Assembly (NCBI GenBank): GCA_007922195.1
Contig: ML681995.1
Coordinates: forward strand, 21,611,722-21,675,721
Reading direction: 5' to 3'
Origin: Podocnemis expansa
Taxonomy: Eukaryota; Chordata; Testudines; Podocnemididae
DNA length: 64,000 nucleotides
Part shown: positions 34,779 through 47,332 of the stretch, piece after piece
Layout of the letters: each line of letters opens with the position of its first letter
Position numbering within the stretch: position 1 is the first letter of the stretch
Made by a program: the position numbers and the translations under genes
Notes under the pieces: model-generated
Database searches by the model: none
Seen by the model: only the letters and a program-made list of their open reading frames with translations
Told to the model about the DNA's origin: nothing

Positions 34779-35507
34779 GGCTGTGTTCACACAGCACTCA
34801 TTTCAGAACAACAGAGGTTGTTTCGAAATAAGAATTCTGCTGTTCACACGACACACAGTTCTTTTGAAACAACGGGAAGCTGTTGTTTCAAAACAACTGT
34901 GTTGCTTCGAAACAAGTTAAACCCCGTTTGGGGGCGAAACAACCTTGTTTCGAAACCCTTGTTTTGAAACAATGCATGTAAACATGTTGTTTCGGAACAA
35001 GGTGTTCCGAAACAACATTTCAAGGGCTGCCCCCTCAGGCCAGGGTGCTGAGGGGTGTCCCTTGGCCGGCGCCTACAGAAGGGGGCTGCAGGCACCGGTG
35101 GGCTTCAGCTCTGCCCAGCGCTGAACCCCGCAGATGCCTGCAAAGGGGGGCTGCAGGCACCGGCGGGCTTCAGCGCTGCCCAGCACTGATCCCCGCTGGC
35201 TTAAAGACCGGGCTGCCCCCAAACCTGCCGCAGTCGCAGCGGGTTTGTGGGCAGCCCAGTCTTTAAGCCGGTGGGGAGCAGCCCTGGGCTGGGCAGCGCT
35301 GAAGCCCACCAGTGCCTGCAGCCCCCTCTGGAAGCGAAATAGCAGGTTCACAGTGTGAACCTGCTATTTCGTTTCCCGCCTTTTCCCTTATTTCGAAATA
35401 ACTTTTTGTTAATTCGGACTAAGTTATTTCGAAATAAGGCATTATTTCGATACAAGTTTGTTTCAACACAACTTGTATTGAAATAATCCCTGTGTGTGAA
35501 CACAGCC
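34779..35507. mobile_element. Palindrome-rich MITE, family B (729 bp)
   Basis: The ends GGCTGTGTTCACACA and TGTGTGAACACAGCC are inverted repeats. The outer ~230 bases on the left and ~120 on the right are filled with GTTTCGAAAC / TATTTCGAAATA palindromes. The GC-rich core (35066-35335) forms a large hairpin. Flanking triplets ACT and ATT differ by one base. It is the same family as 49519-50254 and the fragment at 1-60. Confidence 0.88.
35140..35336. repeat. Long GC-rich hairpin in the MITE core
   Basis: The left arm (GGCTGCAGGCACCGGCGGGC ... GCTTAAAGACCGGGCTGCCC) is the near-perfect reverse complement of the right arm (GGGCAGCCCAGTCTTTAAGC ... GAAGCCCACCAGTGCCTGCA), leaving only a short loop near 35230. 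A direct copy of the outer part of the left arm lies at about 35080-35135. Confidence 0.85.
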
Positions 35508-35510
35508 ATT

Positions 35511-38211
35511 GGCTGTTGAGAGAATAGAAATAAGTGCTTGGCCAGGCCTGCCAACATATGGATTCCAGATGATTCCTGGCTCATGATGGTGGTGAATTGT
35601 GCAGGAAAGCAAGGGGTACAGCATGATATGGGGATTGCAGATGATAGACTGATTTGGGTGGAGGGAGGTAGACAGAGTTGGTTTTGTGCTTTGTCTACTG
35701 AGCACCATCTAATGCATGACTTAAGAAGTTGTGATGATCCAGATGTGGTGAGTTCCTCCAGTGGAAAATGATCTGGCTCTTGTGCCTGATTCATGCATTG
35801 TAACAGTGTAGGGCAGCAGATTTGTATCATATCCAATATTTTTGTCTAGGAGCTATGATAGTTATCTGTGATTTGGTTCAGTGTCTGAATAATTGCTACA
35901 GACAGTACAATTGCTACAGAGACAATACAGAGAAAATTATTAACAAAGTGGTGGAAGCACATTAATCAGGCAACTAATATGTATTGTATGGCATAGAAAT
36001 GTTACATGCTCTGACACCTCACTTTGTCTCAGAGATGAGGGACATCTGTTGGAGAGGAGTGAGATGATCTTTCTCTCAAACATCAAACAGTCCATATTTC
36101 AGAACAGACGCCCAGCCTTTTTATTTTTCTTGTCAGCCCTTTCACAAACTCTGTCTTCCATCCATTCTGAAACCAAGAATAGCAGGCTATTGAAACATAG
36201 CTGACTTTACTCTAGGCACTGCATGTGAACTAGGTTATTGTTGGATGGAAGGATGGTGCAGAGTAGAAAACAATGGCAATAGAAATGTCTGAGTGCTAGG
36301 AAATGTAAACTTCAGGGAGATGATTCTTGCTTATAGTGGGGTCTCCTAGGTGATAGTGAATAAGCTGTTGAAGTGAAGAGCTTGTACATTTTAGCAATTG
36401 TATCCTTGCAGGGCAAAGATCTGCATGTTAATGGGACATATTGAGGTACTACTGAAAAACGGCAGAGCTAAATTTGTATGGACAACCTTGACTATGCATT
36501 TCCTGGTTTTCAGACATGTGTTTTGCTTAGCTTAATGTTCTGCAAGAGGACTACGGACTACCAAGCAATCTTAAATTCATATTGACATAGTTTTTGCCAT
36601 TGAATTATTATAGTCCCTGTTTCAGATACAGCTCACATGGGATCAAGAGTGGATGTGGGAGGCCAGTCTCTCCCATTAGACACCACCTGACAAAGTCACT
36701 ATGTTGTGTAGCAAGAAGGAAACTACATACCTTCAAAAAGTATCAGAGCACCGGCTTCACCCTGTTTCCACGTGAAGTAATTAGCCAGAACAGTTGATGT
36801 AGAAGGAGGGCCCAGTTTCAGAGTTGTCTTTCATGCTACATGTTTGAAGGCACTTTCTAGTCACAGTCTTGTCCTTAATGTTCTGTTACTGGGTCCAGTT
36901 CTGACCTCAGCAACCTGGTTAAAACCGTTATACTCAATTCTGAATAGAAACCCTGATGGAGTTACTCATACCATAAGGGAGAGGATCAAGCTTTGAGATT
37001 TCTTCCTCAATCCAGGATACACTGCTCCAGTATGGTCAAAATACCTATACCTCCCAAGAGGTATTGAGTATTTCACTTAATGTAAGGTTATTATAATATA
37101 AACACAAAGAAGTATGAATAAGCTGAGTACCTGTATATTTTTATGTTGATTGAACAATGCTATGCATGCATTCTATCACTGACATAAAAAAGTAGGTGAT
37201 ACACTGTAAATACAGAATAATCTGTGCATAAGGAGCCTATTATTATAAAGTAAGTATAATAAGGTGAGATGAATAGTGAATATCATTTCTCATATGGGAG
37301 CACTGGATATATATTATGTAAATTTTAAGTGGAAATTAATTAGGTCTCAGTGGAGAAGTGCTAGATTTTTTTAACCTTTGCTCAATATAATCTGCAGCAT
37401 CATCTTTCAAAAAAATATGTTCAGATTTAAATTTGAAGGGGTGGCAAAGTAGAAATGAAATAGGGATGAAAGTGACTCCCCAGCACCCAAAAAATAAATG
37501 TCTAACTATTAACTGAAATATTGCAAGGGAAGAACATCTAGGTACTTTCTTCTTTTACTGGATATTTCCTATTCACTATTGTGAATCCAAAGAGTCCAAG
37601 ACAGAACTCAGACTTTCCAATTTCTCTTCTTCTTGTGACATACTGGTTTACTAGTTTTGGAAGGCACCCTCAGTACCCAGTCTTTCTCATGTGCCCTTTA
37701 GGAGTCAATAAAAACGATGGGGATAATTCTGGTCAGGAAGACTTCTAAAAGCAGTGCAATAATGCCAGAGATCACTCTGAGCCACAAAGACTCCGACATT
37801 CCCAATTTAGGAGAAGTTTAGATACAAGATTTTGAATTGGTCCATAGCAGATGAGTGTGATGATGGGATTTGGAACCAGAATTGGTTCTGAATTTCAGCA
37901 GGGTATGGAGATATTTTCTTCTAAATATTTGGTTCTGGCCCATCTCCAAGGAATGCCCTAAATGTGAATTTCATGAGCATTATTTACAGCTCTATTTTTT
38001 TCCATTCTGTTTGCCCCACACCTGCTACCAACCTAAATAGAAAACAAAATAAAAATCAGACTGATCTGACTCTTGCGGAGAGATGTCTAGATTGTTATGA
38101 CAGGATAATATTAAAAAACCGTAGATAACATGCCTGGCTTCCATTCCACAGAAGCCAATACAAGCATGTGGAAACCAAACAAAGCAAATTTCGGTTCCCT
38201 CATGTCTCTGG
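35511..38211. other. Unassigned sequence
   Basis: No gene or recognised repeat. Short frames are of chance type. Confidence 0.3.
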
Positions 38212-38254
38212 ATGCATACGTGTGTGCGCGCGCATGCGCGCGCGCACACACACA
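38212..38254 (+). repeat. 43-bp alternating purine-pyrimidine tract with palindromic centre
   Basis: Every base alternates purine and pyrimidine. It runs from TG-rich through (CG)n to a GCATGC centre, then (CG)n and CA-rich. The tract is nearly self-complementary, a candidate Z-DNA and cruciform site. Confidence 0.9.
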
Positions 38255-38669
38255 GAGCCACCCAGCCACCCATCTACCACCCTGTTCCCTCCCCACAGGG
38301 AACATGAATTAAGAAGGTTGTACAAAGAAAACTGTGCATCTTTTTTGAAGCCCAAGTTTTATTATACTGCTGCTAAGGTTAAAGGTATGGGGCTATTTAT
38401 ATTATAAGCTTGTTTCCAAGAGGTTTCTATCTTGGAAAATAAATATGTTGAAAGACTTGGTTTATCAGATTAGTCAAGGACTGATTTAACCCTTACGCCA
38501 ACCTGTATTACTTTAAATGGTATTGAGAATATTTATTGGTTTATTATTACTATGTAAGGCTATATGGTGATTGTTCTGTAGCAAGAAATGGAAAAGATTT
38601 ATCTATATGTACCTATCTATAGCTAGGCATTTAATCATTTATACACACATAGGGAGAGTCTGATCACAT

Positions 38670-38808
38670 CTTCAAAGCATCTGACGAAGTGGGATTTTCT
38701 CCCACCAAAGCACATGCAATACATAAATTAGTTAGTCTTTAAGTGCCACAAGACTCCTTGTTTGTTTTACTGAACTAGACTAACATGGCTGCCCCTTTGG
38801 AACTATAC
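38670..38808 (+). repeat. Penelope-like 3' tail, near complete
   Basis: CATCTGACGAAGTGGGATTT, TTAGTCTTTAAGTGCCACAA, GACTCCTTGTTTG and then TTACTGAACTAGACTAACATGG and GGCTGCCCCTTTGGAAC give the complete tail end, including the terminal segment lost in some copies. Confidence 0.8.
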
Positions 38809-39183
38809 TTGAATTATACCATCCAATATCAGGTTTGCAGTTCGTGATGCTTTCTGAACAGCAGAGTCTTCATAGAAATATATACATAATTTTGCAGAAA
38901 GCTAATATTCAATGGACATAAGTGTGACTGACCCTGCAAGAGTGAATATACTGGGGGTGAGGCAAAAGAAGTCTCATTTCATGAACCCTTGAGGTCCTGT
39001 GTGTGAGTCAGCCCTGAACCCTCCTTTGCCTAAATTTCAAAACTGAGTGAGTGCTGCAACACCAGGAATTTTAGACATTCCAACAGGGGCAGGGAACAGC
39101 CAGTAGAGGGTGACTGGGGAATATACACTATCTATCCCAAAGGAAGAGTAAGGACAAGTTCTTTTTCAATATCCACCAAGAAA

Positions 39184-39256
39184 TTCTGGGTGAAATCCTG
39201 GTCTCATTGAAGTGAATAGTGAAATCTCACTGACCTCAGTGGAGCCAGGATTTCAC
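39184..39256. repeat. Short foldback repeat (about 72 bp)
   Basis: GGTGAAATCCTGGTCTCATT on the left and GGAGCCAGGATTTCACC on the right are inverted copies, with GAAGTGAATAG / CTGACCTCAGTGG near the centre. The same family occurs at 42947-43020 and 44757-44829. Confidence 0.75.
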
Positions 39257-39338
39257 CACAGGCAGATCATCTCTTAGGTCCAGGGCTGCTGTGGTGTCCT
39301 TATGTATCTCTTCCACATATGCACACTGTTTTATGTGT

Positions 39339-39968
39339 AAAAACAATGAGAGTCCTGCAGCACCTTAAATACTAAAAGATTTCTTTGGGTATAAGCTTTC
39401 ACGGGCTCCAATACACTTCTTCAGATGCATCTGACAAAGTGGATTGGAGCTCATGAAAGCTTATGCCCAAAGAAATCTGTTAGTCTTTAAGGCTATGTCT
39501 ATACATAAAAGATTAGTTTGGACTTGGTTAGTCTGAACTAAGTAACTCAAAGTTAATTTGAACTAAGTGCAGTTATTTTAGTTTAAACTAACTTTTAGTT
39601 CAAATTAAACTAAAAGTGATTTTGAACAAAAAAAGCACACTTAGTTCAAACTAACTGCTAATTTGAACTACTTTAGTTTGAACTAGCACAACTACATCAT
39701 GCTAGTTCAAACTAAATTTCAAAATAAGTTCAAACTAAGCAGTTAGTTTGGACTAACCAGCCAAACTAACTAGTTCAAACTAAGCTTTGCTTAGTTCAAA
39801 CTAAAAAATTTTTTTAGTTTGAATTAGCAAAGGCTAGTGTAGATAGGGCTCAAATTAGTTTGAATTAAGGCTCCTTAATTTGAATTAATTTGCTAGTGTA
39901 GACATACCCTAAGGTGCCACAGGACTCCTATTGTTTTTACTGTATAATAGACTAACATGGCTAACCCT
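39339..39968. mobile_element. Palindromic Penelope-tail element split by a MITE, 13-bp target duplication
   Basis: The left arm is a minus-strand PLE tail (39339-39432), and the right arm is the plus-strand tail (39433-39490 plus 39913-39968). They meet at GATGCATCTGA, the element position where the 23762 copy also turns. The right arm runs to the full terminus AGACTAACATGGCTAACC, and the left arm lacks it. A 13-bp duplication, CTGTTTTATGTGT, flanks the unit (39326-39338 and 39969-39981). A family A MITE interrupts the right arm. Confidence 0.92.
39491..39909. mobile_element. Harbinger-type MITE, family A, inserted in a PLE palindrome (419 bp)
   Basis: The ends GGCTATGTCTATACA and GTGTAGACATACCC are flanked by a perfect TAA duplication (39488-39490 and 39910-39912). 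More than a dozen TAGTTCAAACTA / TAGTTTGAACTA palindromes fill the interior. The host tail reads GTTAGTCTTTAA | GGTGCCACAGGACTCC across the insertion. Confidence 0.95.
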
Positions 39969-40377
39969 CTGTTTTATGTGTGGTGCCTCTTAAAATTTTA
40001 AAACACGTCTGTCCTTTGCTTGCCTTTAAATTGCAAACTCCTTGGGACCAGAAATGTCTTTTTTTTTCTTGTACAACTCCTACAACAATTCTGGCTATAA
40101 GGAAGTAAATAATACCAAAGATTTGACATGATAGCTGCATTTTCATCAGATTTAGTATTACACATACTCACTGAACAGATGAAAATCAGGACAATAATAC
40201 AGGCCAAGATTTTCAAAAGTTACTGTTGCCTGTGGATGGCTGGCCAACTTGAAACATACTGAAGTGGCTTGATTATTAGAAAGTACTGGGGACAGTCCTC
40301 TGAAAAGACACCTTTTAAGATGTCTGAAGTTGGCCACCCAAAAGTACTGCTTTCTTCTGAAAATCATAACATAGAAT

Positions 40378-40464
40378 AAAAACAGTGAGAGTCCTGTGAC
40401 ACCTTATAGACTAAAAGATTTCTTCACACATAAGCTTTCATGGGCTCCAGCCCACTTCATCAGA
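40378..40464 (-). repeat. Penelope-like 3' tail fragment, probable 14-bp target duplication
   Basis: GAGAGTCCTGTGACACCTTA, TAGACTAAAAGATTTCTTC and CATAAGCTTTCATGGGCTCC, ending CACTTCATCAGATG, are the inverse of the PLE tail. ATAGAATAAAAACAG on the left and ATAGATAAAAACAG on the right look like a target duplication with one indel. Confidence 0.75.
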
Positions 40465-40744
40465 TGTAATAGATAAAAACAGATATAAATAAAAAAAAAT
40501 TAATAAAAAAACTAAGTGTTCATTTATATATTTGACTTAAAAACTGCATACAAACAAGAATGTTATAGTTGAGGTGCCTATTGTCTTTGTTTGGTTAAAT
40601 TATGAATACTTGAGTTTTACAATGTATATGATGATCTAGGTAACAATACATATTGTTTTCATATTACTGTAATGGTCAAACTCACTGGAGACATAAAGGA
40701 AGTAAGCCGGCAAGATGATGCTTGCTCCAGGATCTCATTAGAGC

Positions 40745-40832
40745 AGTTACTCAGCTGGTATAAATCAGCACTGGTCCACTGAAGTCAGTGGAACTATTCT
40801 GATTTACAGCAGTTGAAGATTGATTTATATTG
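40745..40832. repeat. Short foldback repeat
   Basis: GGTATAAATCAGCACTGGTC and AACTATTCTGATTTACAGCA are inverted around CCACTGAAGTCAGTGG, itself a palindrome. It is the same type as 6105-6186. Confidence 0.7.
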
Positions 40833-42946
40833 TATGGCTGTTGCTTGTATTCACATATGACTATGACTGAAAATCAGTTTATGCTTGTAGGACTCAGGAA
40901 ATGATGTCTATGTTCACTCTTGCTGTCAACCAATATGGTACAATAATATTCTGTTGCACATCCTGCTTCCTTTGTAGCAGAATGCCAACCTTGCCTGTCA
41001 GGGGCCATATCCTTCAAAGTCATTAAGTCCAGTCCAGCAACCTGTACGTGCCACTTGATGCAAACCATGAGGCAGAATTTAGGATGCATAACCCTCCTAT
41101 TGCCTTTTTAAAATTCACTGGACAGAACTCTGTTAGGCAGGTGACTGTTATCCCTATGTGTGATATGGCTAGCCTCAATCATTTGCCCTGAAACTAGCAT
41201 GGCTTCTACCCTTGGCACTTCTTCCAGCTGTGTTGTTAATGATTTTTGTCAGACTGTTTGCTTCTCATTACGCTATGTAGGTGGTGGTGTTGCAGGCAGT
41301 TAAGTTGTTAGATATGGTGACACTAAAGGGGGCAGGTTTCTAATGAATATAGAAGACAATGGAGCACAACAGTTCTGGAAACTTGGCATTTTGTGGTCAC
41401 TTTGATCTCCTACCTCTCCTGTCTTGCCTAAAGTCTTTTTTTGTAGACAACCCTACTTTATTATTACCCACAGCAAAATTATAGGGAGCTTAATCCTTTG
41501 TGGGATTGGATTTAATAGGCAGAATACAAGCTTAATTTAGAGTGTCGATAGTTTTGTAAGTATAAAGCATTCTCAATAAGGCAAATTTGTTTATTTTTAA
41601 GGTCTCTCACTAAATCAAACAAACATTATTTTATAGTATCTTATAGAAGTTGTAATTTTCATTTCCTGATACTGTCTTTTTCCAGTTGGCAGACATTCAC
41701 TCCCACTATTTCTCTATCATGTGTATTTTGAATTCAAGTTCTTTGAGACAAGGGTTTTCTTTCAAAGTGTGTTTGTACAGAACCTTGCATAATGGAGCCT
41801 TCATCTTGGCTGGGGGGGTCTCTAGGCAGAACTGTCATTCAAATAACTGTCCTGGTTTGAAGGTGTTGGGAATAACATTAGTTTATTTGCTAATCAACAG
41901 TTTTAGCTGTATAAGCATTTTCTAATGCTAAAATGTGGGTCAAATCTTGACAGCCTTAATTTTGTTTCACTGATATCAATGGCTCAGAATACATTTATAA
42001 CAAGTTCTCCCATGATGATAGCCAAGTGCATAAACCCGGAACGCTGACCATACTCACAGCGTATTCTTCTTCTTTTTGGTCTCTGAATGACATTTTATTG
42101 TATGTGGAAGAGCAACCACAAATTAATCATCTACTGTATTGTTTTAATGAGGTGGATCAGTTGCACTGTGATCAGAGATGACCTGTGTGGTAATAAAGAC
42201 AACAAAACTATTCCAAAGTTAATATAGCCCTAACTGAGGAACCCCTTTAAAAGTATCATTTCTGAAAACAAACCCAATATCACGTTCTCACTTTACTGTG
42301 GTATGGACTTAGAAGCATGAATTCAAGGCAGGCTAGTAGGATTCCAGGTAGCGAAATGGGACAAGGGATCATGAAACAGTCAAATAAATCACTCCTGTGG
42401 TTGGCCCAGACATTTAAAAAAAAATCCAGTGGGAGACAGAATACAGGACAGTAACAAATAAAGAAGAAAATGTGGAGCTAAGTCTGTCCCTAGTTCTCTC
42501 CTTATAATTAAAGTATAATACTTTGTCTAAAATGTGCTCAATCCAGCTCTGCAAATGGTTATAGCTGTCCAATGGAATCACTGTGAAATTGCATAAATGA
42601 GACTAGTATAAAACACTTACACAAAGGTAACCTTTGAAACATATAGTTAAGGCCAATCAAAATGCAAAATTGAATAAATGGAAGAAAATTAAATTAAAAC
42701 ACACAAATGGTTGTATAAAGTTACATGCATCTAGTTGTCTAAGCTGTGCAAATAATTCATAATGAAAAATGTATTTGAGAATATTGTTCTTTTTTCCATT
42801 TGCAGATTCTCTGCCAACTAATTATGACTTTTCCATATTTCATTTGCCAGTCAAAATTATTCACAGAACGGCTTCAAGGAATGCTATTTAATCTGTAGTT
42901 TTCTGTTAAACCATTCTGTACAATTATTTAGTGTTCATACGTTGAA
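40833..42946. other. Unassigned AT-rich sequence
   Basis: No gene or recognised repeat. Confidence 0.3.
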
Positions 42947-43020
42947 GGAGGAAATTCTGGCTCTGCTAAAATCAGTGGCAAGACTCCCTTTGAGTTAAAT
43001 GGGACCAGGATTTGACCACC
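42947..43020. repeat. Short foldback repeat
   Basis: AATTCTGGCTCTGCTAAAAT and GGGACCAGGATTTGACC are diverged inverted arms of the family at 39184. Confidence 0.6.
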
Positions 43021-44756
43021 TAGATTATTTTAAGCTTTCACCCATCAAACTGCTCCATGTGAGTACTGTAGATCCTCGTGCCCACAAAGTGCCCCAATTA
43101 TGTGTCACATGTCCATTCCTTGGTTAAATGAATATAGGGTGGAATTTTCCAAGTATGATGTAAGAGGACAAGTTCTACTGACTTGTAGTGTGGCTTCTGC
43201 TGCAACATCACATGAAGGTGAGAGGGTATGTATAATGGCAGTACTCAGATATTCCATGCAGCACGGCAATCCATAAGGCAGCTGTGGGTAGCTGCCATAA
43301 CTAAGTCAGATTAGTAAGGTTTTCTAAATTATTCCTAGGCTCCCTCCAGTCCTCAGAGCAGGTCAGAATTAGGCACAAACATGATTTTAATACCACCATG
43401 ACCCCATGTGACCTTGAGCCATGAGTCTTGCACATCTTAGAGGAAGCAGAGCTACATCAGTTTACACCGGCTGACGTTTTAGGCTAGTAATTATAGCAAT
43501 GATGTGAACATGTGTGACCATGGCAGGAGAATGATAAGGAAGAAGACACAACAGCTTACTCAAAAAGAGTAGAAAAGTGAAAGAGTTAAAAAAACCCCAA
43601 ACCTGTTTTTAAAAGTGTAGTCTGTGGGTTACTTGTCTTAAATTGCATTCTAACATGCTCATCTTTGAGTCTTTTAAAACATTTCTCTACTTTATTCTTC
43701 ATAATATCACAAGAAATAGAACCTTTTATTCAAGGTAAAGATTGCACACTGCAAAAATTCAACTAGCATCTGGGTAACTCAATAGCATCAGAGGAGGCAA
43801 AATTTCACAGTCAATCATTATCAAAGCCTATGTCAAAGTTGACAGTGAGTCTTACTTTGTCCTCTTTAATCTTCTTTCAGAAAACGAGTTCCAGATTTTA
43901 CATGCTGGCAAAGATAGTTTCATCTTGATATTTCAATCTAAATTTAGAAGAAAATAAAAAAGGCAGTTCTGGATCCTCCTCCATAAAATCTTGTTTTATC
44001 AGAAGAAAATCTTTCTTACTACTTGAGTGATATGACTCATGTTAAGAAAGATAAAGCTTTTTACCTTCAAATTTGCAAATTTTCTATTTCTTTGTGGCCC
44101 TCAAAAATGACCCCCTTATCTCTTCTCAGATGAGATGGGGGGGGGGAATTCTGTCATGCTATTCTGTACAGGTGAAGTCTGTGTGTCTTCCACAATGAAG
44201 CTAAACATCTTGACACATTCAATAATCACCAAGTCAGAATAATCTGATGGTCTGTTTTCTGTTGATACCTGATCCCTCTTATTCTGAAATTACCTGATTC
44301 CTCCCCTCCACCTGTTCTAAAGCTTGGTCCCTGAACAGATTTTATACTGGTATAACTGTTGGTTAGGGAGGTGATTTTTTTTAACTGATGTAATTATACT
44401 TGCACAGCCTCTAGCAAGGAATCAGTTATACTGGTAAATATAATTTCCTTTCCCATATGGAGAAAAAATACTGATACAATTATATCAGTACTAGGGATGC
44501 TCTGTCACTTTAACTACATCCCTATAATTGAAAGGGTGCCATTTTATTTAGCCTGAAACCGGATGAAGTTAATGGAAAGTCTCCTGTTGGCTTCAATACA
44601 CGTTGAAGTTGTCCCTCTTAAGTGATGTTGTTTTGGATTTTTTTAAAGTCACAATATTATTATGGATAAAATTACTATTTTAGAACACTGTGTGGATGTT
44701 TCCAAAATGTACTACCTAGAAATAACTGTTTTTACCAGAGGTCTTTCTTCAGTTAG

Positions 44757-44830
44757 TGTGGAATCCTGACCCCACTGAAGTAGAATAGCAAAATTACCAT
44801 TGACTTCTATGGAGTTAGGATTTCACCCTT
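44757..44830. repeat. Short foldback repeat
   Basis: GGAATCCTGACCCCACTGAA and TATGGAGTTAGGATTTCACC are inverted arms of the same family as 39184-39256. Confidence 0.65.
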
Positions 44831-47094
44831 GAAATAAAGCCCTAATTCTTCAGATCTCTATGTAAGTGTGTATGAAATTGAAATCAACCTGACTGCAAGT
44901 GTTCATAAAGTTAAACATATCCTTTGCACAATGAAAACCTAATATGTGATCTTGCAAAATGACCAGTGAGTGTGGTCTGTTATGCTCTCACAGCATCTTA
45001 TTAACTGAAATGGGAAACGGTGCTGTCTAAATGAGCATAGCTTCACCGAAGTCAATAGAGATGATAGGTTCTACCCATATGTCAAGAGTAGCAGTGTCCT
45101 TGTTTTTGGTTGGCAGGGAGCGGGGCAAAGAGAAGAAAAATCCTGGCTGGTAGGCAGCTTAATTTTATACTGAAAATGTGGGGGAAAAAGTACAGAAATA
45201 ATGTAAAATATTTGTTAATTGAAACATGGACATACCTGGGATATGGGGGGGGTCATATGATGTAAAGGTTTTATTGGGGTGCTCTTCTGGAATGTCTTGT
45301 GTAAGTCATGCAATGTAAAATAAAAATAAACATGCTGTATATAAAAGCCTATCTGAAAGACTCTGAAATGAATAAAAGACAAATCAGTGAAATACATTTC
45401 CCAGCACGAGGTGGAAAAACACAACAATACTTTAATTTGCTAGACAAAAGAAGAAAAAAGCCTGGGATATTGCCACGCAAGATAAGTTTAGGATTTCCAC
45501 CATACCATTTATTTAATTACCAGTGCCAGCTTCACAGAATGCTGCCATCAGAAAGGGAATACACAGAGGGAGTGTTGAAGTGGAGTAGGTTTAAAATGTT
45601 GTGACTGCCTTAATGGCTACATATCCCATAAAATGCATTAGTTTTCAAGAGGGTGATTATGGTTTGCTTTTTATGTGCCATTATGTCTAATTTGTTTTAT
45701 GCTCCAGTGGAGAAAATTATTTCCCTCATTCCAATTTATATGACAAACACAAAAGAATAATCAAGTGAAAAATATATTGATTTAATATGATCATACTCAG
45801 TTTCCCTATGTAAGTACATAGCACTCCTGAACAGCATTAGTGACAATAATAACTGTGCTTTTTAAATACATGCAATTCCCCATTCTCTAAAGGGTAGATT
45901 TTAAAATAAATTAATCTTGTTAGTGAAAGGAGGTTAAAATGAAAGTACTGTTGATGAAACCCAAGACTACATTAACACTGGAAAATTTAAAATGGTGACA
46001 CTTGAGACAGGATGTGGCTTGGAATTTAGTTTTATGATTTATTTTGGTTTAAAAGCAACTCAGTGCACCTGCATAGCTTCATATGTGTTAATGGTGGGAT
46101 ACTGAGGGCCAGATTTTAAGATTGCCTGACTTCTTTTAGTTGTATGACAAAATTACATCAGCATGTTTTTATTTTATTTTATTTTATTTGCTGTCATTTG
46201 CATACAAAAGTCCAGGGCTAGATCTTCCAGCTGGGCTACTTTGTACTCAGTGCATGACTAAGGTCACTTTAAGCCATTTTTTACATCCCAACCCTGGGGC
46301 CAGTCATCAGCATAAACTGGAGGAGCCAGGATGTTGCTCTAATTTGTGCCCAATGGCCTGTAGCCCTCAGAAGCTTGTTCAGCAGCCAGTGACCACCTGG
46401 GTGTAGCTGGCTATTGCCATGCTCCCTTTCTCCAAGAAACAGCCTCCACGCTGGCCATGAGGAGGGAGAAAGACATAGCACCCCTTTGCCATCTTAGATT
46501 TTCTCTACACAGGGATGTTATACTTTTTAAAATTCTTAGGGTTTTAGAAAAATTTTTGCAGAGCACTGTCAAATTTCTAGAAAGGGCAGTTGGTTTCATC
46601 CTTATTTCTATAAGGATTTTTAAATCAGAACTGTATGATAAGCTAATGTCTGGGAACTTGAATGGGATGAGGAGCTAAAATTATTAATCTCTTACATTAA
46701 AGAACATGGTGGTCTCAGCATCACTCATTAAAAGAGAAGTCTGCACCAGCAGCTAGCTTTAAAGGTCATATTTTGCCTCGAATGAAGAGGGAAAAGGAGC
46801 TGTTGCAAGGACAGTAAAAGGGCAGCTAGGACGGAGCATGTATGTTAATGAGCAAAGCTGAGCAGATCTCCCTGAACTTTTTAAGAGCCTGATACGATGT
46901 TGTGTGCACAATTTAGGGCAAGACCTTAGGAGTACAGGTAGGCAGCAGAAATCTCATCTGGAGCTTGCATTATTAATAATAGAATAGTACTAGTACCGAA
47001 TGATGACACTTACATAGTGCCTTAAATCTTCAAAGCAGTTAATGGGTTCTGCAGGTCTGATCCTTCGTGGTAATGAGTACATCCTAGGAGTTAG
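44831..47094. other. Unassigned AT-rich sequence
   Basis: A (TTTTA)n run lies at 46168-46190. A 98-codon frame at 45308-45604 (+) is basic and lacks any domain I recognise; I do not call it a gene. Confidence 0.3.
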
Positions 47095-47332
47095 TAAGGG
47101 CCAGGTTTTCAAAGCTATTTAGATGCCTAAAGATACAGGTAGCTGCTTATTGGGATTTTCACATCAACCTTGGATCCAGTTCTTTACCAGTATTTAGGCA
47201 TTGCAGTGCTCACTATTTTGAAGCTGTCTTATATTCACAAGTAATTTAGGTATTTAGAAGCCTAAATCCCATTGTCGGTCTGTGGGATTTAGGCTGCTTA
47301 GTGCCTAAATCAGTTCTGAAATGAAATCTGGG
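47095..47332. repeat. Palindromic 'tttaggcacctaaa' repeat
   Basis: AAGGGCCAGGTTTTCAAAGC at the left, a centre with TTTAGAAGCCTAAATCCCAT / GGGATTTAGGCTGCTTAGTG and a repeated GCCTAAA motif give a foldback of about 240 bases. It is followed by a distinct GC-rich block. Confidence 0.55.

Noticed and set aside
45308..45604. 98-codon basic open frame (+)
   Set aside because: No family recognised, no promoter or splice evidence; probably chance.
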